A stretch of DNA of 64,000 nucleotides from Pontederia crassipes (taxonomy: Eukaryota > Streptophyta > Magnoliopsida > Commelinales > Pontederiaceae), in NCBI GenBank assembly GCA_030549335.1, contig CM060197.1, positions 23,448,501 through 23,512,500 on the forward strand. The letters are read 5' to 3'. Shown here piece after piece: positions 55,712-64,000 of this stretch (position 1 is its first letter; each line of letters opens with the position of its first letter). The translations under genes and the position numbers were made by a program. Under the pieces are notes generated by a model. The model saw only the letters and a program-made list of their open reading frames with translations. It made no database searches and was not told the DNA's origin.

Positions 55712-56022
55712 TGTCAAATAATATACAACCTTCACTGACTCTTGATTATATCATCTGAATCAACAACTTGCTATGCTATTCAATGATGAGTTGCAAGAAA
55801 TGAAAGAAGAAATCAAGTTGGGAGGAAAACGAATCTGCATTTTCATTACTGCTCTTATACAGATTACAAACCCGCTTCATGATTTTATATTAAGTAAAAA
55901 ACTAATATTTACTCATACCGATATGTACAGTGTTACCTATCGTTATATAACACCAACTAACTATATGTACAAATATATACATTTATCTATAATCTAAATC
56001 TGCAACTCTGTTTGAGACAATA
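55712..56022 (-). repeat. 5' LTR of the copia element
   Basis: 311 bp, close to 50520-50830 with a small number of substitutions (for example tacac versus tatac near the end). Confidence 0.9.
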
Positions 56023-56389
56023 GAAGGGGGAATAGGAGGAGAAGGCATTTTCATGGGGCCGAAGAGCAAGATGCTTTTCTGCCGATTATGGATGTCGTCC
56101 TCCGGAGAGACGAAGTGAGGTCTTCATAAAAATTGAAAACCTCACCAACGCACTAGAGTGCCTCCTTCTTAGGAGAGGTACTTAATAGTTTTTGTCGGCG
56201 ACGGCCACAAACGGAAGGTCGAGGCGTGATTGAAGGACGCGGATGTCAACAAGAAGGTGTAGTGCCTTAGCCGCTTCGCTGAATACAACCAAGCTGCCGA
56301 GGCCAATGGCCCTCATACCTGAGGGAGAGGTGGAGGCATCGACACGATAGGCTTAGAGGGCATCACAAAGCCAGCGGGCAAGGTGGATA
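56023..56389 (+). other. GC-rich block right of the copia element, unassigned
   Basis: Continuation of the GC-rich sequence broken at 50519. Plus-strand frames give short segments (for example SRFAEYNQAAEANGPHT) with stops. No family was recognised. It leads directly into the SAHH-like fragment. Confidence 0.35.
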
Positions 56390-56670
56390 TCGCCACTGCT
56401 TGCATCGAGACCTTGGGGATCATCCAGACGGCCGTTCTCATCGAGACCCTCAACACCGTGCTCCTGCAACATCTTCTCCACCTAGGATCACGCCATTGCC
56501 ACTATTGCTCGTGACTCCACGGCCGTCTTCGCCTGGAAAGGCGAGACCATCCAGGAGCATTTGTGGTGCACGGAACTTTGCCACGATTGGGTCCCTCCGA
56601 CGGTCCCCGTCTCATCGTCAATGATAGTGATGACACCACTCTCCTCATCCACGATGGCGTCAATTTTTTA
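56390..56670 (+). pseudogene. S-adenosyl-L-homocysteine hydrolase fragment
   Basis: Frame pieces read TAVLIETL, CSCNIFST (stop) [30 protein letters not shown], and in a shifted frame [20 protein letters not shown]. In SAHH enzymes these lie next to each other in the same order ([47 protein letters not shown]). The Gln codon of STQD has become TAG and one frameshift follows. Only about 90 codons are left, so it is a fragment. Its GC-rich setting between repeats suggests transposon capture. Confidence 0.75.
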
Positions 56671-56700
56671 TATAATTTACTATATTTCCTTTTCATCTTG

Positions 56701-57120
56701 GGGTGTTGACCGGGTCGGGTCAACTCAGTGAACCCGATGACAGCATGACCTAGTTTGGATCGAGTCAGATCGTGGTCGGATCGAACCCGACCCGAACCGA
56801 TGACCCGACTTTTATTATTTTTTTTAATTTTTTACTTTTTTATTTAATTTTAATACTATAGTTGATTTAAAATAAAAAAATATTAAAATAAAACATTTTA
56901 ATTATGAAAATAAATGCTCAGATATTCAAAAACATATTTTATAATAATTAAACTAATTTTTTTATATTAAAATAAATATAAAAAAGAAAAAGACCCGACC
57001 CGGTGAGTCGAATTTTCTGCCCTTAGGGGTCTTGACTCAACCTGACCCAATCCGACCAAATTTAATGGAGTTGGATCGGATTTATTCATGGGTCGGGTCC
57101 ATCCCGACTCGTGAACACCC
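56701..57120. mobile_element. TIR MITE with GGGTGTTGAC / GTGAACACCC ends (420 bp)
   Basis: The left end gggtgttgaccgggtcgggtc mirrors the right end ...gggtcgggtccatcccgactcgtgaacaccc. Both subterminal regions are rich in gacccgac or gggtcgggt words around an AT-rich centre. The end type resembles hAT-like MITEs, but a target duplication is not clear. Confidence 0.55.
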
Positions 57121-58851
57121 TATTTCCATCTCCTTATTTTTTATTATTCCTGTTTTTTATTATTTTTTTATTCTCCATTTGTTTATTTTTTAATATTAAT
57201 TAACTTATACATACATTTATTGTTTTCTCCTAATGCTGTGTTTCATTTATATTTTTCTTCTTTATTTTTATATCTTATTATTTTTCTTTGTTCTTCATGT
57301 TTTAATTTTAATGCCTCTGATAACTTGTACTTATCCATTACAAGCTTAGGGATATTAAATTAGAATTTGATTGTGACATTTTAGCATAAAAAATCTTTCT
57401 GACTTGATGGTTGTGTTTCTTATAAACAGGAGAAAAAATAACATATGATTTATATTTTAGTGTTATTTTTTTTTGTCATTTCGAATTCTTTTCTTAATTA
57501 TGTGTTATTTATGTGAACCACTGAAAGAGTTAATGAATAATAATAAAACTTTATCAGTCACTCTAAATACAAACTCCTTATTATCTTTTTTATATACCTT
57601 TTAATTTTAATTTGTAATCGCGCAAAGCGGGGCCAAACTATTCACTGGATACACTAGTGTGAAAGGGAGGAAATTTTTAAGAAAGTTTATATGATATGAA
57701 ACTAAATTTTTACATATACTAATGTTTGAGTATTTTTAAAGTTTTTAATTGAGAAAAACTAAATTAAATATATCATATGGCTCAAATAAATATATAAATT
57801 CAAATTTGAAAAGTATTATTACGTTTAGTAGTCTAAAAATGATTCCTTATCTAATATTCCCCAATGACAAATAATTAATATTATCACATCTTTGTTAATT
57901 GCGCCAAGCGCGAGAATTTTTCCTAGTATTTATAAAATTTACATTTATAGTTTTCGCTGCCCAAGAATAATTTCTTTTCATGGTATTGATAACATCATAA
58001 ATTTTATTTATTGTTAATTATTATAATTTCAAAATCATTTAGCACCCTTTAATAATATTCTTTTTGTTTAATTGAACAAATGTTTATGAAATTGTTTATT
58101 TTTAATGATGGTTTATTGGTTTGTAGATATATTTTGCATTTAACCAAAATGTAAATGGTTCCTAATGAAATTTAAATTAACTAGTTGAATAAATTATTGT
58201 TTGATAAGTTTGTAGCGGTTGTTGAATCTATATTTTTTAAAGATCAATTCCGTCAAATAACGAATATAATATAATTATTAAGTATTATTATTTCTAAATA
58301 AATAACAATGAATTAAATGACCAGTTATAATTATCACATACAAAATATTATATTTGGACTGATATATTTATTTATAATCCTAGTGAAAATACAAAATACA
58401 TAGTATTATTCTTGCGCCAAGTAAAAAAATATTGTTATTAACACAATAGAATTAAGAAAAAATTGATATGGAATGATTTATTTATTCTAATAAAGTAATA
58501 AATATAATAGTGTATAAATAGTGGGACTATGATATTAAATTATAAGGGGTATAATGGTTAGAAGGAGTGACATTATGGACACCCAAAAAATGTTTATTTG
58601 CATGTCTATGTCAGTACAAAATCACCTTGGTAAAATTTCAAATGATTCGTTGAATGTTAATAGTTTTGGATATTTACCAAATCACGTTAGAAGAATGCAT
58701 ATTTACCATACCTTCATTCTGATTTGAAATTAATCAAATATTAATAGCTTTCAGGGAAAAAAATTCTGAATGATTTTTCTGATAGAAGCGTTGTGTGGTT
58801 TTCATATTTGACATTGATAAATGAAAGTTATAATCCCAATTTAACATCTCC
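57121..58851. other. AT-rich spacer with possible Helitron-like 3' ends
   Basis: No coding capacity. At 57899-57926 the sequence ttgcgccaagcgcgagaatttttcctag followed by T resembles a Helitron 3' terminus (short GC hairpin, then CTAG and a T insertion site). A related cgcgcaaagcggggcc occurs at 57619-57634. No 5' TC end was identified. Confidence 0.3.
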
Positions 58852-58923
58852 GGTCCCATGGTCTAGTGGTCAGGACATTGGACTCTGAATCCAGTAACCC
58901 GAGTTCAAATCTCGGTGGGACCT
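58852..58923 (+). tRNA. tRNA-Gln (CUG anticodon)
   Basis: A perfect 72-base cloverleaf: GGTCCCA acceptor paired with TGGGACC, discriminator T, D arm with TAGTGGTCAGGA, anticodon stem TTGGA/TCCAG with loop CTCTGAA (anticodon CTG), and T arm CCGAG-TTCAAAT-CTCGG. The A and B boxes are intact. No intron, and CCA is not encoded, as expected for a nuclear gene. Upstream caa-type words (cccaatttaac) and a downstream T7 run fit an active plant Pol III gene. Confidence 0.97.
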
Positions 58924-58929
58924 TCACTA

Positions 58930-58936
58930 TTTTTTT
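58930..58936 (+). terminator. Pol III terminator of the tRNA-Gln gene
   Basis: Seven T residues begin 6 bases after the tRNA 3' end. Confidence 0.85.
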
Positions 58937-58939
58937 GTC

Positions 58940-60053
58940 CCCTTTAATTTTCTTCAATTCCTCCATGCTCTACATTACACGCCATCAAACCTAAATAGTA
59001 AATACATTAATTCAGAAAAAAATTGTTTTGACTACTTTAATATTATGAGCAAAGTACAAAAAGTAACGCTGAAATATACAAAATAAGAGTTTCAAAATAT
59101 AATTAATTATAAATAAAAATCATCCTAACATTTTTCTATGCCGACAAGAGACCTCCGAAGTTATTAATGTTCCACTAATATAGAGCCAGAGCTGCGTAAA
59201 TAAAATCTGAAGTCAAAATAATATTCTTTGACTAACGTGATGATTGCAAATTTGCAATACTCAAATTCGAGACTCTTAACGTTCGTCGAGTGCTTAAGAC
59301 TTAACTTTACTATCAATTGAGTCAATTGACATTTCCTAACATTTAATAGAACTTTTAATTTTTAATTTTTAAATTTAATTTTTAGCATTTAGTTTTTGTT
59401 ATTACATTATTTCCTTTTTCTTTCATAAGCTAAATAAAAGCATGTGGACAACATGGCACTTGAACCTTGCCGAATGCGGAAAAGAAATCCATAGATCATT
59501 TGCTACCCGAAGTTTAAAAACTGGAAGCGTTTACTTGGGAAGAAACCTACCATTAGTTCGTGTCTAATTGTAATTTCTCGAAAGAAAGTTACCATTTGCC
59601 TGTGAAGCATCATGAACCATCAATTAAGACGAAATAACTCTCTTTATCTTGTCTACAGTTACAAATCTGAAAACAGAAGGATCTGCAATAAAAAAATATT
59701 CTAAAAACTTCTTTACTGGCCAAGAATCCAAGATGACCAGCAGAAAGGAATATGTTGTGTGCCGACCAAATATACATTAATAAGATTCTCATTGAAGAAT
59801 TTGCAACTTGGTTACCATGAAAATCCAACCAAAATGAACTGCAGGCGAATGAGTTATCTTCTTTGATCCCATGAGCCTCCGAAAAGGTGCAGTAAATAAC
59901 AGAAACTATACTTCAAACTCTTTTCCCCCAGCGGCGAGCATGCAACATAAAACAACGTTATTGCACCACTTGACATAGCACTTTCAAGGTTTCTGACAGT
60001 CGCTTAAATGGAGAGTTTGCCAATGATTACCGAAGAATGATTGGACTTTCACC
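58940..60053. other. Intergenic region, 3' flank of the receptor-kinase gene
   Basis: No gene seen. The right part presumably holds the 3'UTR of the minus-strand receptor gene, whose stop codon is at 60054-60056. Confidence 0.5.
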
Positions 60054-63000
60054 TCATTCTTCGATGTCACGAGCTCCTGAAGGCTCTGGAAAGATCTCTT
60101 TGGATGACCTCTTTCGAGAGAATGAATTCTCCCCTCCACTACCCTGAGACCTTATTGTGCCAGAATGCTTTAGCATTCGGTCATCTTTTACCTGGCCAGG
60201 CATGGATGCAACATCAGATGAACTTCGGCGCCAGCTTCCTATGAATGCAGCATTCCATGAGCCACGAGATGATGTAGCTCTTAGTCTAGCCGAGCCAGAA
60301 CTGCTATTCTCCCTAACAACCTTTAGAGGGTTCTCTAATGCCTTTAGGATGTATCTCATAGGAGGACGTCTTGAAGCCTTTGGGTTTAGACAAGATTTTG
60401 CCACAATCGCCATGGCCCAGACCTCCTCCAGGTGATCCTCATCGACAACAAGGAAAGGATCAACAATCTTTGCCACAAGGTCCTTGTCGTAAATGTTGAT
60501 ATATGGCAATGTGTGTTCAAGCCATTCATTAGTTGAGGCAGCATTTGACCCACTAACCCCAAGCTTACCTGTAACCAGTTCAAGCAGTACCTTCCCAAAA
60601 CAATATATGTCGTAAGCACATGCTGCAGGAGGGCCTGTGTGTTCATCAATTTTAAAAGGGAAGTGTAGTCTATTAGAGAAAAAAGGAAGAATCAACGACA
60701 GAAAAGGATAAGCAGGATGAGTGGATGATGTAGAAGGACAGGAAAAGATACTATTATTCAGTGAGTTTGCATACCAGCAACATTTTTCTCAGACGTCCTG
60801 TGTCAAAGAAGAAACGACATTATTAAAATATGTCATGCTTTCAGTCACAGGCTTGAAATATTATACTTCTATGCCACTGGTATAAATAAAGCAAAGACAT
60901 GACAAGTGCTCAATCAGTTTTGAATATCAGTGGAAACTTCTAACACAAATCTTACAAACATGTTTTTCTTACAAACATGTTTTCTGTCATTAGCTTTCAA
61001 ATTTCATAGCATTGCCTTATAAAATGGCATTGGCAAAACAGCTTTGAAGTAAAAATATATCAGAAAATTTCATGAACTTCTAACTAATGTCACATAGCCA
61101 AATAAGAAACAGATGAACTTTATTAGTGAGACACTTCATGTCCCTTTTCATTCCTACAATTCTATAGAACTTTCAGCAAATTTTAAGTATTGAACATTTG
61201 GGTTATAATGTCGTGTGAAATATTACAGTGAGCAAAACATGAGAAGATACTAAGATGCTTATTCGCACTACGATGGACTATATACATTTTGTCAAATTAG
61301 AGAAACTTAAAGCAATCCTGTAAAATTATTACCAAATTCAATAGTGAAGGCAAATATGTTGAAGCTTACTGTGACATCTTGAATAACTTAGTGATCACAT
61401 TATGATGGCCCTCCCCTTCTGGAGGAGATACCTCACTCAAACTACCCAAGCGCACTTCAAATTTATCATCAAGAAGAATGCTGCTTGCTTGTACATCTCT
61501 GCAACCATATGAACACATTCATTAGAAGATACTAGATGAACAGAATGCCTTAAGTTGAATTTTAAACAACTAAAGAGAATAAAGAAGTGTATATCCTAGC
61601 TAACAGTGATAACAAAACAAAATTAGTTAACAAACAACGTCACTATTTATGAATGCAGAAACTCTATCTATGAAAAACACCTTTTCTAAGAGAACGAAAA
61701 ATACGTATTACTGTACTCTCAAAGAAAGGATGCAACTGTAGCACAAGTCATAAGAGAGGAAGTCAATATAAATCCATTCATTCAAAATGTAGAGCAAGAG
61801 CAATCATACTATCCACATTTGCGGAAACATAAATAAATAACAAAAAAAGTCTTACAAGGATGTATGGTCAATAAATGGTGTTAAGGTTGAAAGAACAGAA
61901 AATAATTGGCAGCAAAATTTTGTACGCAAACAATGTGTCATAGCCCAAAGCCCATCATGAAACAAAAAGTTCCCCTCACGAAAAATTGTAGAACTGTGAA
62001 GTTTCCAAATTGTTATTGGCATATGATGCCAAGTATGGAAAATGAAACGAGTAACAAGAACAGAGAGAATTTGAATAAAACCTATGAATGAGCGGTGGCA
62101 TACACTCGTGATGCAAGTAACAAAGAGCCTCAGCCACCCCAGTTGCAATTTTCAACCTCTTTATCCAATCCAATGTCAGTACACCTTCTTCCAACCCAGA
62201 CTTCCTTTGCAAAGCAGCACTGAGATCACCATTGGGAACATATTTGTACACGAGGAGCTTCTCATTCTCATTCTCCAAACATTGTCCAACAAATGGAATC
62301 AGCCTCTCATGCAAGCCCCTGGAAAACAAATCCAATTCTGCAAGGTGAGCATCCTTCCTAACCGTCTCTACATTCAGCCTCTTGATAACCAAAGTCGCGC
62401 CACCTTCCAATGTCCCACGATAAATATCCCCTGAGTGTCCCTGTTTGATAAGGTTTGCATTGCTGAAGTTTGCAGTGGCCCAAACCAGCTGCTCATAACT
62501 AAAACCCTGTCCCACAGATGGCAAGTTCACAGGAACTCCCGATGCTTTTATGCTTCCTCCTGAAGGTGCCGAGGTACCACTAGTTTCTCTCTGTTCAATT
62601 TTCCTTCCTACAGATATCCTAGAGCACAATAACATTAGGATAACCAATAACATAAGCAACAGAGAACCTCCAATGGCACCTATCAGGATATACTCTAACT
62701 TGTGATGACTCTTCTTAGAAGAGGTTGCATTGCCGCTCCTAGGTGCCAACATGCCATCATATATCAATCCTCTGGTGACATAAAACTTTTCGCATTCTGC
62801 TGGGCTTCTCTGATGTGTCACATTGTGGAAACAGTTCAATCCAAAAGTGACGTTTTTGCTGCCATTATCCGACCATAATGCACCATCCAAGTAGTTACCT
62901 GAGATATCTACTGCTCTAAACCTGTGGAAGAAAACTAAAACACTAGAAGGGAGTTCTCCATAGAAAAGGTTGCCCGAGAGATTAAGGAGAATGCCACTCG

Positions 63001-64000
63001 AATTGGCATTGCCAATAGCTGGTGCAAGGTCTAGCAGTGTTCCGGTGAGATTATTGTAGGAGACGTCAAGAACATGCAGGAGCGACAAAGACCAAAGAGA
63101 AGGCGGCAATTCGCCAGAAAAATTGTTGTGGCGGAGTGTGATGGAACGAAGCTGAGAGAGCCAGGAGAACAAGTTGTTCGTCAGAGCGCCAGAGAGCGCA
63201 TTGTTGCTCAAGTCAAGATTCTGGAGAGACTTCAGATTCTTGAGATCCTCTGGAAGCGATCCGGAGAGGGCATTGGAGCTCAGATCGAGCGCCACAAGGA
63301 TGCCGAGATCGCCAAGATGCGGCGGAACCTGACCGCTGAGGCCATTGTTGGCCAAGTTGAGACTTCGCAACTTTGTCAACGTGCCCAGCGCCGGCGGCAC
63401 AGCGCCGGAGAGGTAGTTGGACGAGAGGTCTAGGCGGGAGAGATTGGCGAGCGCGGCGAGCGATGTCGGGACGGCGCCCGAGAGCTTGTTACCCGAGATG
63501 TCGAGCACCGAGAGCCCAGCGAGCTGGCCAAGCGTGGGTGGGATGTTGCCGGTGATGGCGTTGCCGGCAAGGACAAGCACGACGAGCCCGGTGGCGCCGC
63601 TGACCGAGTACGGGATCGCACCGGAGACGGCGGCGAAGCCCAGGTCGAGCACGGCGAGGCTCCGGGGGAGGAGGCCGCCGAACCACTCCGGAATCGGCCC
63701 GGGGAGCGCGAACCCGCTCGCGTTGAATGCCACGAGCCGTGTCAGGTTCTGGAGGCCGTCGACGGCGAAACGAGGGCTGAGACGGCCTAGCCGAGTGCGG
63801 CGGAGGCCCGAGAGGTTCAGGGAGACCACCCGGCCAGTGGCCCCGTCGCAGGCCACGCCTACCCAGGCGGCGCACGGGTCGGACCGACGGGGCCAGTCAC
63901 GAGCGCGAAGGCCGAGGGAGGCACGGAGGCTGTAGAGACCCGCGAGATCCGACGGCGAGCGCAGGGTCTTCCCGCCGGCGGCCGCCGCGAACAGGGCGAC
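60054..64000 (-). CDS. Leucine-rich-repeat receptor-like pseudokinase, At2g16250-like (5'-partial)
   Basis: Four exons fit in frame: 62082-64000, 61370-61498, 60775-60797 (23 bp) and 60054-60634. All three introns are GT-AG. The 883 residues present start at VALF inside the signal peptide. The ectodomain has DPCAAWVGVACDG and about eight LRRs (for example LSVLDISGNKLSGAVPTSL). One transmembrane segment (about 437-461, ILIGAIGGSLLLMLLVILML) follows. The kinase-like domain keeps VIKRL (about 540) and HRD, but reads HRDVQASSILL, lacking Lys and Asn of HRDxKxxN, and RLGSL instead of DFG. It is therefore probably a pseudokinase that signals by binding partners at the plasma membrane, as in its Arabidopsis relatives. 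The tail is Ser-rich and ends EPSGARDIEE. Exon 1 is much more GC-rich than the rest, typical of monocots. Confidence 0.93.
60775..60797 (-). other. 23-bp micro-exon of the receptor pseudokinase gene
   Basis: Minus strand reads gacacag|GACGTCTGAGAAAAATGTTGCTG|gtatgc, encoding TSEKNVA between phase-matched introns. Exon 2 ends CA and exon 4 starts GC, which keeps the frame QTSEKNVAGPPAACAYD. Confidence 0.85.

Larger units (their letters stand above)
50520..56022 (-). mobile_element. Ty1/copia LTR retrotransposon, degenerate (5.5 kb)
   Basis: Two 311-bp LTRs flank a minus-strand interior in copia order: primer site, gag, protease, integrase, reverse transcriptase, RNase H, polypurine tract. Flanking 5-mers gaggg (50515-50519) and gaagg (56023-56027) differ at one position and are the likely target duplication. 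The interior carries stops, frameshifts and a tandem duplication in gag, so it cannot move on its own. Confidence 0.9.

Noticed and set aside
63074-63935. Plus-strand ORFs over exon 1 of the receptor gene
   Set aside because: Mirror frames of the GC-rich LRR coding sequence.

Overview
The window looks like nuclear DNA from a large, repeat-rich plant genome, most likely a commelinid monocot. The basis is a very GC-rich first exon in the receptor-kinase gene and a GC-rich intronless glycosyltransferase gene set in AT-rich DNA, plus plant-type LTR retrotransposons, Mutator/hAT-like elements, RTE- and L1-type LINEs and a nuclear tRNA-Gln. The species cannot be named from the sequence.

Intact host genes are few. 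(1) A complete intronless UDP-glycosyltransferase of the UGT73-like group (minus, 33227-34666). (2) A leucine-rich-repeat receptor-like pseudokinase resembling Arabidopsis At2g16250 (minus, four exons at 60054-64000, its N-terminus cut by the window edge). (3) A tRNA-Gln(CUG) gene at 58852-58923. (4) A probable NUCLEAR FUSION DEFECTIVE 6-like small protein gene near 48940-49282, whose two halves lie in different frames. There are also gene fragments: a geranylgeranyl diphosphate synthase small-subunit-like pseudogene inside a long-TIR element (954-2507), two PPR-like fragments (24600-25800) and an S-adenosylhomocysteine hydrolase fragment (56390-56670).

Layout. 1-2507: the end of a hAT-like element, then a Pack-MULE-like element carrying the GGPPS pseudogene. 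3180-4320: copy A of a duplicated, promoter- and intron-containing segment with no convincing ORF. 8338-9381: a hAT-like non-autonomous element. 9382-9802 and 22558-23340: copy B of the duplicated segment, split by a 12.75-kb Tekay/Del-type Gypsy chromovirus (9803-22557, target duplication GATCT). That element is itself interrupted in gag by a 5-kb non-autonomous Tat/Athila-like LTR element (10909-15917, target duplication GCATT). 23341-24580: an L1-type LINE remnant. 26971-31744: a solo LTR of a Tekay-related element, with a reversed solo LTR of a Tat/Athila-like element nested inside it (27317-29223, target duplication GCCGA). 33227-34730: the UGT gene. 35039-37994: another solo LTR, holding a hAT MITE and a GC-rich MULE. 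39110-41377: an LTR remnant. 42455-43368 and 45030-45218: RTE-type retroposons with perfect target duplications. 47290-48110: a LINE zinc-finger remnant. 50520-56022: a degenerate Ty1/copia element on the minus strand. 56390-57120: the SAHH fragment and a TIR MITE. 57121-60053: AT-rich spacer with the tRNA. 60054-64000: the receptor pseudokinase.

The pattern most worth following up is that several unrelated LTR families here each carry an island of short GC-rich palindromes (GTCACGGCCGTGAC, CGGTCGACCG or CCCGGG cores) in otherwise AT-rich LTRs. Within one element this island differs between the two LTRs, while the flanking LTR sequence is nearly identical.
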